Shown here piece after piece: positions 8,502 to 17,310 of a stretch of 64,000 nt of DNA. This DNA is from Mariniphaga sp964559175 (GTDB lineage: Bacteria > Bacteroidota > Bacteroidia > Bacteroidales > Prolixibacteraceae). The notes below the pieces were generated by a model. It ran no database searches and was not told where the DNA came from. It worked only from the letters and a program-made list of their open reading frames with translations. Each line of letters begins with the position of its first letter. Position 1 is the stretch's first letter. Where the stretch lies: positions 76,991 to 140,990 of the forward strand of contig CAZLGT010000004.1 of NCBI GenBank assembly GCA_964559175.1, written 5' to 3'. The translations under genes were made by a program, and so were the position numbers.

Positions 8502-9491
8502 TTATACCACCAAAATCTTATAAAGTAAAACCAAGGGTAAAATTTCAAGGGTACAAAAGTATAAAAAGAGATAAAATATAGAAAATTGTTTTCTTAATAA
8601 TATTATTAATCCTCTCGAAAGCAACAAAAAATAAAGAAATAACACGGTAATTAAACCTGTAATAACCGGATACCTGATGTTGCTGAACGGGTAAAATGCA
8701 ATTACTGTAACTACCGGAAACAAAAGTAAACCGGTTACGCGGTTGATATTATTCATGTTGAATAAGTACTCCCCGGTTTCGTGGTTTTTCTCGTTAATGA
8801 AAGCCATGAGCCTGTATAATGCCTTTTTTGCCAAAAAATATATCAGTACGAGCACAAGACTGAAAAGGAAAAGTGAAAAATTTTTCCAGGGAAGGTCTAT
8901 TCTGAAAAATTGAAAAAGCTGAAAAACAAATATGGAAAACACCAGGTAGAAAAGAATGTCTAACTGAAAAGTTCCCTGCAACAGAGCGGTATTTTTATCC
9001 TGAAACAAGCGCAACGAAGTGGAATAGTTTAACACGGAATGAAAAAGATGACCGAGGTATTTTCCCCAGAATGTGCGAACCGACGCCAGCAAAACCAGAA
9101 TTAAAAGAAGCAGGATTGTAAGCCAATCGTAATTTTCACGGTTTACGGTTCTGGCGGGCAGTCGAAAACCTTCGTTTTTTGTAATTGTTGCTGCAGATAC
9201 TTTTGCTTCCGTGCGGGGTTCCATATAGCGCGAACCCTCCACCAGAAGACTTTGTTCGCGTTGCCACCACCTGTATCTGAGTTGAGTGGCGGTTGGTGGG
9301 GCCGGAGCAGACCGGGAAACGTTGCTTCCCGAATCGGTTTCCGTCGTTTGCCTTTCCGGAATCGGACCCAGAGGAACGGGTGCCGCACGGTTAATGTTTA
9401 ACCCTCCGGTGGCAGGCTCGCCGGGTAAATTTCTTAAAGGATTTGCTGCCTTTGTGGTATCCTGCTGGTATGTAAACACCTGTTGCCTCAT
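8502..9491 (-). CDS. DUF4271 membrane protein
   Basis: The first 120 or so residues are a Pro/Thr/Arg-rich, probably disordered segment. The remaining 200 contain about six hydrophobic helices (from LTILLLLILVLLASV through LEILPLVLLYKILVV). The layout and the place immediately upstream of hemD match the DUF4271 family of Bacteroidota, whose function is not known. It is probably cotranscribed with hemD (35-base gap). A TATCTTTG box at 9507-9500 on the minus strand puts the transcript start almost at the ATG. Confidence 0.75.
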   Translation of the reverse strand: MRQQVFTYQQDTTKAANPLRNLPGEPATGGLNINRAAPVPLGPIPERQTTETDSGSNVSRSAPAPPTATQLRYRWWQREQSLLVEGSRYMEPRTEAKVSAATITKNEGFRLPARTVNRENYDWLTILLLLILVLLASVRTFWGKYLGHLFHSVLNYSTSLRLFQDKNTALLQGTFQLDILFYLVFSIFVFQLFQFFRIDLPWKNFSLFLFSLVLVLIYFLAKKALYRLMAFINEKNHETGEYLFNMNNINRVTGLLLFPVVTVIAFYPFSNIRYPVITGLITVLFLYFLLLSRGLIILLRKQFSIFYLFLYFCTLEILPLVLLYKILVV

Positions 9492-9499
9492 TTCTGCTG

Positions 9500-9507
9500 C
9501 AAAGATA
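9500..9507 (-). promoter_or_regulatory. Promoter -7 box of the DUF4271-hemD unit
   Basis: CAAAGATA on the plus strand reads TATCTTTG on the minus strand, an exact TAnnTTTG match. It is only eight bases from the ATG at 9491, so the mRNA would be nearly leaderless. Confidence 0.55.
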
Positions 9508-9563
9508 CCAATAGATTCCTCATTTTAATTGCTATTCAAATAATTTCGGTTTGGACTGAAAAC

Positions 9564-9592
9564 AAAAAAAGCCGGCTTTACAAACCGGCTTT
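9564..9592 (-). terminator. Intrinsic terminator of the secreted protein gene
   Basis: On the minus strand AAAGCCGG and CCGGCTTT form a stem around a nine-base loop, followed by a T run. It lies 24 bases past the stop codon of the gene at 9616-10209. Confidence 0.7.
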
Positions 9593-9615
9593 CCATCATC
9601 ATGATTCTTCCTCTG

Positions 9616-10209
9616 TTATTTTATGCGTACAGTCTGTTCAAAAATATCGAACCCTGTAGCAAAAACAATTTCGTATTCTCCCGGACGAAGTTTTGAAAGG
9701 TCAAGCCCTTCATGAACTGCAAACTCGGGATTCAATTTTTTTTCATATACCAGCTCGTTGCTTCTGTCGTAGATGTAAATGCCCATATTTTCCATAGGAT
9801 AATTAAGGTACGACATTTTCCAGATGTTGTTGTCGAATTTAAACAACGGTTCCAGTGTTTTCCTTTCACTCATAACAGTAATCTCACCACGTTCAATTTT
9901 AAACTGGGTTTCATTTTTCTCTTTCTCCGATTTCACCGAAAGCATATAAGTTCCGTCCTCCAGCGCCGAAAAATCATATTTTCTTTTGTAGTTGTTAACC
10001 GGTTCGGTGGTTTTCTTCGAGAAAATTACATCGCCAAACTGGTCTTTTACATCTATCTCAAACTGAGTGTAAGTTGCATTTGTAATTTCTACATAAGCAC
10101 TTTCATCGGTCGAAGGCGCCATGTTCGTTCTTACATTTCCGGAAGCAAAAGCAAAATTTGCCATAAAAAGTATGGCTGCTGCAATCATTGTTGTTTTCAT
10201 TGTTTTCAT
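9616..10209 (-). CDS. Secreted beta-rich protein of unknown function
   Basis: This 197 aa protein has a signal peptide (MKTMKTTMIAAAILFMANFAFA) and no membrane segment after it. Two similar halves of about 80 residues each contain a GTYMLSV or GEYEIVFAT turn preceded by a charged strand, as in tandem DUF3244- or Por-C-terminal-like beta sandwiches. The second ends FEQTVRIK, reminiscent of a T9SS sorting tail, though the usual YPNP motif is missing. A second ATG three codons in is an alternative start. It is monocistronic, with its own terminator. No enzymatic motif is visible. Confidence 0.7.
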   Translation of the reverse strand: MKTMKTTMIAAAILFMANFAFASGNVRTNMAPSTDESAYVEITNATYTQFEIDVKDQFGDVIFSKKTTEPVNNYKRKYDFSALEDGTYMLSVKSEKEKNETQFKIERGEITVMSERKTLEPLFKFDNNIWKMSYLNYPMENMGIYIYDRSNELVYEKKLNPEFAVHEGLDLSKLRPGEYEIVFATGFDIFEQTVRIK

Positions 10210-10459
10210 AATCTTGTTTTTTAATTGTTCATTTTTATAACTTTCAATCTAATAAAGGATCTAAAGGTATTTTTGTTTATGTATGCTGTGATAAGCAGAA
10301 ACATTTTTAATTTTTATTATTATAAACAGCTGTAATAAAGCATTTTGCTATAATTGTTAAAAAAAGTTAAATAGGTCGATTTCTGGGTTTGTTCAAACAG
10401 ATACAAATACATTTTTTTTTCTGGAAGGTTGAAAAGGTAGGTTACGTTCCTATTTTTTT

Positions 10460-10467
10460 TACATTTG
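10460..10467 (+). promoter_or_regulatory. Promoter -7 box of the acyl-CoA synthetase gene
   Basis: TACATTTG matches TAnnTTTG exactly and lies 22 bases before the ATG at 10490. The surrounding 280-base divergent spacer is AT-rich and holds no other recognised feature. Confidence 0.5.
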
Positions 10468-10489
10468 AGAAAATTTAAATGAAAAAGAA

Positions 10490-12130
10490 ATGGGAAATAA
10501 AACATTATCACAACTTTACACTGGTGCATTTCAGAAGAACTGGGATGGTCTGGCATTTTCCGACTATGAGGGTAACGATTTCAGGTATGCCGATGTTGCA
10601 AAAATCATCAAGTCGCTGCATCTGTTTTATCAGTTATCCGGGCTCCAACGCGGCGATAAAATTGCTGTTTTAGGAAGGAATTCTGCCCACTGGGGCGCTG
10701 TTTTTTTATCAGCACTTTCATCGGGTATTGTTATTATCCCCATTTTGCCCGACTTTAATGAAAGCAACACAAATCATATTATCAACCATTCGGAGTCGAA
10801 GCTGGTGATTGGTTCAAAATCGTTACTTGAAAAGGTTGATTTTGAGAAATCCGAAACGCTTCAAACGGTGCTTGCCCTGGATGATTTTTCGCTTCACCTG
10901 GCTAAAGACGAGAACACCCGGTATAAGCTCGACGATGCATTTACCTATTACAAAGAAAACGATCTGAAAAAAGAGAGCTTTCAATTTGAAGAATGGAAAA
11001 AGGAAGACACCTGCATCATTTCCTACACATCGGGAACTTCAGGATTTACCAAGGGGGTAATGATTCCTGAAAGAAGCCTTGTTTCCAATATTGTATATGC
11101 ACAGGAACACATGCCCTTGCAGTCAGGCCATAAAATTGTATCCTTTCTTCCTATGGCACATGTTTACGGATTATTGTTCGAATTTTTATTCCCGGTAACG
11201 CTGGGCTGCCATATTACTTTCCTAAGCCGGATTCCTTCTCCTGCTATTATTACCAAGGTTTTTGGAGAGGTAAAACCGAACCTGATACTTTCAGTACCAC
11301 TGGTAATAGAAAAAATTTACAAAAAACGGATTTTACCTACCATCGAAAAACCGGTGATGCGCATTCTGCTGAAAACCCCGGGTATAAAAAATATTCTGCT
11401 GAAAAAAATTAAAGAGAAACTTACCGAAACATTTGGCGGACGATTCTTCGAGATTGTGATTGGCGGGGCGCCGCTCAGTGCCGATGTAGAAAAATTCTTC
11501 CGGCTTATCAATTTCAGGTTTACCATTGGTTACGGCATGACCGAGTGCGGACCACTCATCAGCTACGAAGCATGGGATAAAACCCGGCCCGGTTCGGCTG
11601 GCCGGCTGGTTGACCGGATGGAGGTGCGCATCGACTCGGAGGATCCCTACAACGCGGTTGGCGAAATTCAGGTGCGTGGCGAGAATGTAATGACCGGCTA
11701 TTACAAAAATGAACAGACCACCAAAGAAGCGTTTACCGAAGACGGCTGGCTTAAAACCGGAGATTTGGGCGTTATCGATGAGAATAATTTTATCTTCATT
11801 CGCGGACGCTCCAAAAATATGATTCTGGGACCCTCTGGACAGAATATTTATCCCGAAGAGATTGAAGCCAAAATTGCAAATATGCCCTATGTGGCCGAAT
11901 GTGTTGTAACCGACCGGCAGGGAAAACTGGTGGCCAAGGTTTTTCCCGATTTTGAAGCGATGGAAGCCGACAGCATTTCAACAGATGAAATTTCGGATGT
12001 AATGGAAGAAAACCGCAAGCGGTTAAATGCCGAACTGCCGAGATTTGAACAAATCAGTTTGTTTGAAATGGTAAGTGAAGAGTTTGAAAAAACACCCAAG
12101 AAGAATATCAAGCGGTTTAAGTACATATAA
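10490..12130 (+). CDS. AMP-binding long-chain acyl-CoA synthetase
   Basis: The protein is an ANL-superfamily adenylate-forming enzyme of 546 aa, expected to activate a fatty acid with ATP and join it to CoA. Motif order is normal: the P-loop-like YTSGTSGFTKGV near residue 180, IGYGMTECGPLIS (A5), GWLKTGDLG (A7) with the following RGRSKNMI hinge, and a C-terminal PKKNIKRF containing the catalytic Lys. It is somewhat short for a FadD and closer to the Bacteroidota AMP-dependent synthetases used in membrane lipid recycling. Substrate chain length cannot be read from the sequence. Confidence 0.88.
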   Translation: MGNKTLSQLYTGAFQKNWDGLAFSDYEGNDFRYADVAKIIKSLHLFYQLSGLQRGDKIAVLGRNSAHWGAVFLSALSSGIVIIPILPDFNESNTNHIINHSESKLVIGSKSLLEKVDFEKSETLQTVLALDDFSLHLAKDENTRYKLDDAFTYYKENDLKKESFQFEEWKKEDTCIISYTSGTSGFTKGVMIPERSLVSNIVYAQEHMPLQSGHKIVSFLPMAHVYGLLFEFLFPVTLGCHITFLSRIPSPAIITKVFGEVKPNLILSVPLVIEKIYKKRILPTIEKPVMRILLKTPGIKNILLKKIKEKLTETFGGRFFEIVIGGAPLSADVEKFFRLINFRFTIGYGMTECGPLISYEAWDKTRPGSAGRLVDRMEVRIDSEDPYNAVGEIQVRGENVMTGYYKNEQTTKEAFTEDGWLKTGDLGVIDENNFIFIRGRSKNMILGPSGQNIYPEEIEAKIANMPYVAECVVTDRQGKLVAKVFPDFEAMEADSISTDEISDVMEENRKRLNAELPRFEQISLFEMVSEEFEKTPKKNIKRFKYI

Positions 12131-12181
12131 ATCAAATGGCTGTAATCTTTTTTCAGCAACTCAATCAAACCAAAAAATAAT

Positions 12182-13336
12182 GTGTTTGTAAAACCTTTTT
12201 ATATCCATGAACCAGGTAAATCAAAAGGAATCGATACAACCGGAACACGTTTGTTATCGCTTGATTTTTTTCGTGGAATGACCATGTTTCTGCTAGTGGC
12301 CGAGGGTACAGCCTTATGGAGTGTTTTGGTTAAAGAGCCGGTTGCCGGATCTTTTCTTGAACCATTTTTTCAGCAATTTCACCATCATCCGTGGGCCGGA
12401 TTAAGATTCTGGGATTTGGTGCAGCCGTTTTTCATGTTTATTGTTGGGATGGCCATGCCGTTTTCTTATGCCAAACGACGGAAACGGGGCGATTCAAATC
12501 AAAAAATAACCCGGCACATAATTCAGCGATGTATTTTGCTGCTGGCATTTGGCGTTGGACTTCACTGCGGTTACCGGCGTGAATTGGTCTGGGAGTTGTG
12601 GAATGTGCTTTCACAGCTATCGGTTACCATCATTATTGCCTATTTTCTCATGCGCTACAAACCCTCTTTACAAATTCTTGCCGCTTTTGGACTTCTATTG
12701 CTGACAGAAATTTTATACCGGACATTTCCTTTGGAAGGATACAACCAACCCTTCGTTAAAGACCACAATTTCGGTACATGGATGGATATGGTTCTCATGG
12801 GCAAAATCAATGCCGGTGGCGGATGGGTAGCCATCAACTTTATTCCTACAGCAGCACATACCATTTGGGGTGTTGTTGCGGGGCAACTGCTGCTTTCCAA
12901 AAAACCGGAATCAGAAAAGTTGAAAAAGTTAATCGTGGGTGGATTGATTATTCTGGTGGCAGGCTATGTGCTCCACTTCACTTCTGTAACGCCCATTATC
13001 AAACGTATCTCTACTTCATCGTTTGTGCTGGCATCGGGCGGTTGGTCACTTTTGGTACTGGCTTTTTGCTACTGGTTTATCGACATAAAAAAAATCAACC
13101 GCTGGATTTTTCCGTTTGTTATTGTTGGAATGAATCCCATTTTCATTTACCTCTTTTCCAATACTGTTGGCGGACAATGGTTTAACGGGTTTGTAGGTAT
13201 TTTTACCAAAGGTTTTCTAAACTGGTTTCATACCCCCGAATTCTTAATGGCATTGGTAACTTCGTTAACCGTTTTGGCGCTCGAATGGCTTTTATGCTAT
13301 TATTTATACCGAAAAAAAATCTTCTTTAAAATTTAA
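12182..13336 (+). CDS. DUF5009 / HGSNAT-like membrane acyltransferase
   Basis: The 384 aa polytopic protein has about ten hydrophobic segments and the family signature RLLSLDFFRGMTMFLLVAEGT near residues 22-42. It resembles the heparan-alpha-glucosaminide N-acetyltransferase family (DUF1624/DUF5009), often found in Bacteroidota polysaccharide-degrading contexts. The only upstream start in frame is a GTG at 12182; the first in-frame ATG would remove the signature, so GTG is preferred. The acetyl acceptor is unknown. The next gene is an exported sugar isomerase-like protein, consistent with a carbohydrate role but not proof of one. Confidence 0.8.
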   Translation: MFVKPFYIHEPGKSKGIDTTGTRLLSLDFFRGMTMFLLVAEGTALWSVLVKEPVAGSFLEPFFQQFHHHPWAGLRFWDLVQPFFMFIVGMAMPFSYAKRRKRGDSNQKITRHIIQRCILLLAFGVGLHCGYRRELVWELWNVLSQLSVTIIIAYFLMRYKPSLQILAAFGLLLLTEILYRTFPLEGYNQPFVKDHNFGTWMDMVLMGKINAGGGWVAINFIPTAAHTIWGVVAGQLLLSKKPESEKLKKLIVGGLIILVAGYVLHFTSVTPIIKRISTSSFVLASGGWSLLVLAFCYWFIDIKKINRWIFPFVIVGMNPIFIYLFSNTVGGQWFNGFVGIFTKGFLNWFHTPEFLMALVTSLTVLALEWLLCYYLYRKKIFFKI

Positions 13337-13376
13337 AATCATAACTTCGTTTTTTGTAAAATTAAATTCAAATAAA

Positions 13377-14294
13377 ATGGAAAATACTTCGCGCAGGAAT
13401 TTCTTAAAAACTTCACTGGCTGCAACTGCAGGCACCATGCTTTTATCTCCGGCCTGTGCCGGTTTGGGGTCCGGTAAATCGCCTTTTAAAATCTCGCTGG
13501 CTGAATGGTCGTTACACAAAACGTTGTTTGCCAACGAAATGACAAATCTCGATTTTCCACGTTTTGCCGCAGAACACGGCATAATGGGAGTAGAATATGT
13601 AAATCAGTTCTTTAAAGATAAAGCGAAAGACGAACAATACCTGTCCGAGCTGAAAAAGATTTGTGAGAACGAAGGAGTAACCAGTGTGCTCATTATGTGC
13701 GACGGCGAAGGCATGGTGGGTCATCCCGAAAAAGATGAACGGATTAAAACCCTTGAAAACCACAAAAAGTGGATTGATGCGGCCAAATTTCTGGGGTGCC
13801 ACTCCATCAGAGTAAATGCAGGAAGCCAGGGAAGTTTTGAAGAGCAACAGAAACTGGCTGCCGACGGATTGCGCATGTTGTGTGAATACGGCGACTCGCA
13901 GGATATTAACGTTCTGGTGGAAAACCACGGCGGATGGTCGAGCCACGGCGAATGGCTGGCAGGAGTTATGGAATTGGTTGACCACAAACGAGTGGGTACC
14001 TTACCCGATTTTGGGAATTTCATTATTAACCGCCAAACCGGAGAAGAGTTCGATCGGTACAAAGGGATGGAATTGCTGATGCCGTATGCCAAAGGAGTGA
14101 GCGCCAAATCAAATGATTTTGATGCTGATGGAAATGATACGCGGTCTGACTATTTCCGAATTATGAAAATTGTTAAAGATTCCGGCTATAAAGGCTGGGT
14201 AGGCATTGAATACGAAGGAAATGAATTGCCTGAAAAAGAAGGAATACTGGCAACCAGGCAATTGCTGGAACGCGCATTTGAAAGCCTGGCCTGA
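13377..14294 (+). CDS. Exported sugar phosphate isomerase/epimerase-like TIM-barrel protein
   Basis: The N-terminus SRRNFLKTSLAATAGTMLL is a twin-arginine type signal, so export of a folded, probably cofactor- or metal-bound protein is likely. The remainder is an AP-endonuclease-2-like TIM barrel, with segments such as GVEYVNQFF, SIRVNAGS, VLVENHGGWSS, GTLPDFGNF and VGIEYEGNE holding the acidic and His residues that bind metal in xylose isomerase-like proteins. At 305 aa the length is usual. Substrate is unknown. It follows the DUF5009 gene by 40 bases on the same strand. Confidence 0.82.
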   Translation: MENTSRRNFLKTSLAATAGTMLLSPACAGLGSGKSPFKISLAEWSLHKTLFANEMTNLDFPRFAAEHGIMGVEYVNQFFKDKAKDEQYLSELKKICENEGVTSVLIMCDGEGMVGHPEKDERIKTLENHKKWIDAAKFLGCHSIRVNAGSQGSFEEQQKLAADGLRMLCEYGDSQDINVLVENHGGWSSHGEWLAGVMELVDHKRVGTLPDFGNFIINRQTGEEFDRYKGMELLMPYAKGVSAKSNDFDADGNDTRSDYFRIMKIVKDSGYKGWVGIEYEGNELPEKEGILATRQLLERAFESLA

Positions 14295-14467
14295 AAAACG
14301 GGTTAAAAATTGTTAAACCCGATGTCAATCTGAAACAAAGTATTCATGATGCCGTAATTCCACTGTGGCCTTTGGCAAATTACTTTAAAAGTGGACTTAT
14401 CTGGGTTGATTGGTTGAGATTGGTTCAGAAATTGAAATGGGGAGAAGTTATTTGTCTTACAAAGAGA

Positions 14468-14497
14468 AGCGGTGGAAATTAGTCCATCGCTTTTTTT
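14468..14497 (+). terminator. Candidate intrinsic terminator
   Basis: AGCGGTGGA and TCCATCGCT form a nine-base-pair stem with one G-U pair and a six-base loop, followed by seven T. It can end plus-strand transcription from 13377-14294, although it lies 174 bases after that stop codon. It also abuts the 3' end of the convergent gene at 14496. Confidence 0.6.
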
Positions 14498-15386
14498 AAC
14501 GCCTTTTTACCGGTCGGGTTTTGCGGCCCGAACCGAAAAGTCCGCTTCGTGTGTTGCGCGACCGGGTGAAATTGCTCCGGTGATACCGCCGGTCGGGGAC
14601 AGCTGAAAAAATAAGCCCTACACTGGCCTGGGCCACTGCAGCAAAGCTGTTTGTTCGTGTCAAACTGGTTTCTCCCTGTGCACTATAATCAAAATTGGGC
14701 ACGCCGTTTACAATGTCGGAGTTAATAAACGAGGCCGTAGCATCAAAATAAATATCGAACCTGTCGGACAACCGGTAAGTAGCTCCCAGACCCGCTCCTC
14801 CGTTAAATGCAGCCATTTTGGGATATTCGCTGTTTTTGGTTCCACGGGCAAATAAAACACTTGCGTCATAATCAATTCGGTGTACTGGATCTTCAAACAT
14901 AAAATCGGTACCCACAAATGCAACTCCCCCAAAGGCTTTTAAAAATATATTTATCTCTCTGCTGTAAGGCAAAAAATACCACCTGGCGGTCAGAAGGGTA
15001 TTTAAAATTTGTGTATCGTAAATCAATGCATTGTCAGGATATTTATAAATATCGGGGAGTGGGTTATGGCGCGACAGGAAAAAATTGTAGAGCGGTGCTT
15101 TGGGTGTATGGCCTGAAACCTGATTGTAGCCAAACTGTATCCCCATTTCAAAATCGGCGGCAACCGGCGAAATAATTTCCAGTTCTGCTCCCGGCCTGAT
15201 CAATGATTTAAAGTCGTGGCTGCCCGGGTGCGACAAATCGTTCTTCCTGGGGTGGGAAACTTCACCTCCGCCGGGCTCTCCTAAAAAAATACTGCTGTTG
15301 CCACTCAACCTTACCCTGAAAACCTGCCCGATTGCAGTTTCACACAACAAAATAAGTATAAATAACATGGCGAGGTTAATTCTCAT
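14496..15386 (-). CDS. Outer-membrane beta-barrel protein
   Basis: The 296 aa protein has a signal peptide (MRINLAMLFILILLCETAIG). It is followed by alternating amphipathic strands with turns such as FEMGIQFGYNQVSG, LTARWYFLPYSREINIFLKAFGG, GAGLGATYRLSDRFDIYFDA and QASVGLIF, the pattern of a small porin-like barrel with about eight strands. A basic C-terminal tail (RRYHRSNFTRSRNTRSG ... RPVKRR) is unusual for a barrel and may be periplasmic. No closer family is recognised. It stands alone, between a convergent gene and the U32 gene upstream on the same strand. Confidence 0.72.
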   Translation of the reverse strand: MRINLAMLFILILLCETAIGQVFRVRLSGNSSIFLGEPGGGEVSHPRKNDLSHPGSHDFKSLIRPGAELEIISPVAADFEMGIQFGYNQVSGHTPKAPLYNFFLSRHNPLPDIYKYPDNALIYDTQILNTLLTARWYFLPYSREINIFLKAFGGVAFVGTDFMFEDPVHRIDYDASVLFARGTKNSEYPKMAAFNGGAGLGATYRLSDRFDIYFDATASFINSDIVNGVPNFDYSAQGETSLTRTNSFAAVAQASVGLIFSAVPDRRYHRSNFTRSRNTRSGLFGSGRKTRPVKRR

Positions 15387-15459
15387 GCATTTTTCATTTT
15401 TTGTTTACGGCATGAAGATATGATATTCCGTACCGAAAATCCAAACAGATGCTGAAAAA

Positions 15460-16719
15460 TTACCTTCGTTCTTTCACCTCTTTGGCATCCACTACCTTGA
15501 AAAGCTTGTCTGATCGCCGAAGTTTTGTGTCAACCGGAACAGAAATATGCTGACCTTTTAAACCCATTTCAACAGGTTTCATTTCGAACCGGATTTCGTT
15601 AACAACGGTTTGAACCACACCGGTTGTTGGTCCGGTAATTATAATTTCATCGCCCGTATTCAGGTTTTGGGTCTCCAGTTTGAATTCCGCCACGCCGATA
15701 TTGGTGAAGTAGTTGGTGCACTTGCCAATGTAAATTTTTCGTTTGGTAGCCCGCGAGCCGTAATTGGCACTCCATTCGCCCAACCGCTTTCCCAGGTAGT
15801 AGCCATCCCAAAACCCGCGGTTAAAAACCGATGCCAGCCGTTCGTCCCAGTCTTTAATATTTTCTTCGGTGAATGCATTTTCAAAACACGCTTCCACCGC
15901 TTCGTGGTAACATTGTACCGTGGTTTTCACGTATTCGGGCGAACGGGCGCGCCCTTCAATTTTCAGCACCGAAACGCCGGCATCCAGTATTTTATTCAGA
16001 AAGTGGATGGTTTTCAGGTCTTTGGGCGACATGATGTATTCGTTGTCTATTTCCAGTTCTGCACCTGTTTCCTTGTCGGTAACCGTATAGGCGCGGCGGC
16101 AGGTTTGCAGACAGGCCCCGCGATTGGCTGACGAGTTCATCTCATGCAGGCTCAGGTAACACTTCCCTGAAATGGCCATGCAGAGGGCTCCGTGCACAAA
16201 CATTTCCAGCCGCACCAGATTTCCCGAAGGTCCTTTAATCTTTTGCTCTTTTATTTGATTACTGATTTCCCAAACACGTCCCAGATTCATTTCGCGGGCC
16301 AAAACCACCACATCGGCAAACTGTGCATAAAACTTCACCGCTTCCACATTGGTAATGTTTACCTGAGTTGAAATATGCACCTCAAGGCCTATGGAACGGG
16401 CATACATGATAACCGAAATGTCGGCGGCAATCACTGCAGAAACGCCGGCCTTTTTGGCTGCATCGAGCACGGCATGCATCTGTTCTGCTTCATTGTCAAA
16501 AATTTCCACGTTCAGGGTGAGATAGGTTTTTACACCATTGGCTGTGGCAATTTCAACTATTTTTTTCAGGTCGTCGAGCGAAAAGTTGTTAGCCGAACGC
16601 GACCGCATGTTCAGATGTTCCACACCGAAATAAACCGAACCGGCCCCGCCCTGAATAGCCGCCATCAGCGATTCGTACGAACCCACCGGCGCCATAATTT
16701 CAATCTCTCTTCGCTCCAT
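15460..16719 (-). CDS. Peptidase U32 family protein (TrhP-like)
   Basis: The protein has the U32 family core, EMFVHGALCMAISGKCYLS followed by NRGACLQTCRR, with its conserved cysteines. The fold and MAPVGSYESLMAAIQGGAGSVYFG N-terminus resemble TrhP/YegQ, which takes part in prephenate-dependent 5-hydroxyuridine formation at tRNA position 34; this role is inferred by family. The ATG at 16719 is chosen because a promoter box lies at 16741-16748 and the alternative ATG at 16743 would overlap it. The product is then 419 aa, a usual length. Although the name says peptidase, no protease catalytic set is apparent. Confidence 0.85.
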   Translation of the reverse strand: MERREIEIMAPVGSYESLMAAIQGGAGSVYFGVEHLNMRSRSANNFSLDDLKKIVEIATANGVKTYLTLNVEIFDNEAEQMHAVLDAAKKAGVSAVIAADISVIMYARSIGLEVHISTQVNITNVEAVKFYAQFADVVVLAREMNLGRVWEISNQIKEQKIKGPSGNLVRLEMFVHGALCMAISGKCYLSLHEMNSSANRGACLQTCRRAYTVTDKETGAELEIDNEYIMSPKDLKTIHFLNKILDAGVSVLKIEGRARSPEYVKTTVQCYHEAVEACFENAFTEENIKDWDERLASVFNRGFWDGYYLGKRLGEWSANYGSRATKRKIYIGKCTNYFTNIGVAEFKLETQNLNTGDEIIITGPTTGVVQTVVNEIRFEMKPVEMGLKGQHISVPVDTKLRRSDKLFKVVDAKEVKERR

Positions 16720-16740
16720 ATTTTTCAAATTTTCTGGCCA

Positions 16741-16748
16741 CAAAGGTA
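16741..16748 (-). promoter_or_regulatory. Promoter -7 box of the U32 gene
   Basis: On the minus strand TACCTTTG matches TAnnTTTG exactly, 22 bases before the ATG at 16719. It helps to reject the longer start at 16743. Confidence 0.5.
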
Positions 16749-16811
16749 TAATATTTTGAAAAGAGGTAGTGTTTTTTCATCACTGGCACGGTATTTCAAA
16801 ACAGAATTGAT

Positions 16812-16819
16812 TATTTTTG
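16812..16819 (+). promoter_or_regulatory. Promoter -7 box of hicBA
   Basis: TATTTTTG matches TAnnTTTG and lies 18 bases before the hicB ATG at 16837. Confidence 0.45.
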
Positions 16820-16836
16820 TAAAAAAGCTTGTAATT

Positions 16837-17046
16837 ATGAGACTTACAATGGTTATAAAACAAGGGAAAAGCGGTTATTTGGTGGGTCAGTTGAAAGAAA
16901 TTCCGGAAGTATTTACCCAGGGAAAAGACATGAAAGAACTAAAAGAGAATATTTTAGATGCTTTGGAGCTTTATTTTGAGGATATACGTGAACAGTATAA
17001 CCCCATGGGTGATATGATCGCTGAAGAAGAGTTGAACTTTGCGTAG
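16837..17046 (+). CDS. hicB: HicB family antitoxin
   Basis: This 69 aa protein is the partial RNase H-like fold of HicB: MRLTMVIKQGKSGYLVGQLKEIP, then FTQGKDMKELKENILDALELYF with the helix typical of the family. It has no C-terminal DNA-binding domain, so autoregulation, if present, would need another mode. The start at 16837 is chosen because a longer upstream frame would run antisense through the U32 gene. hicA follows three bases after the stop. The order antitoxin-toxin is the reverse of the Escherichia coli hicAB locus but is common elsewhere. Confidence 0.85.
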   Translation: MRLTMVIKQGKSGYLVGQLKEIPEVFTQGKDMKELKENILDALELYFEDIREQYNPMGDMIAEEELNFA

Positions 17047-17049
17047 TCC

Positions 17050-17244
17050 ATGAAACGTAAAAAATTCATAAAATTCCTGAATCAGCACAACTGTGGTTTT
17101 ATCAAACATGGTAAAAAACACGATAAATACCAAAACACGGCCGATGGAAAAAGAACCGTGATACCACGACATCCCGATTTAGATGATTATTTATGCGAAT
17201 TAATTTGTAAACAACTCGATATACCGTCACCACCTAAAAACTAG
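17050..17244 (+). CDS. hicA: HicA family mRNA interferase toxin
   Basis: This 64 aa, basic, double-stranded-RNA-binding-like protein carries GFIKHGKKHDKYQN with the probable catalytic His, followed by RTVIPRHPDLDDYLCELICKQL, the conserved second half of HicA. The family cleaves mRNA and tmRNA when free of HicB. It is cotranscribed with hicB. Length and motif are intact, so the toxin looks active rather than decayed. Confidence 0.85.
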   Translation: MKRKKFIKFLNQHNCGFIKHGKKHDKYQNTADGKRTVIPRHPDLDDYLCELICKQLDIPSPPKN

Positions 17245-17278
17245 CCTTGATTTAGAAGATCAGTTTTTTAATTTCCCC

Positions 17279-17286
17279 TATCTTTG
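17279..17286 (+). promoter_or_regulatory. Promoter -7 box of gltX
   Basis: TATCTTTG is an exact TAnnTTTG match 25 bases before the ATG at 17311. It supports that start over the upstream TTG at 17284, which would overlap the promoter. Confidence 0.6.
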
Positions 17287-17310
17287 CACCGAACTTCAAA
17301 AATCAGAACA

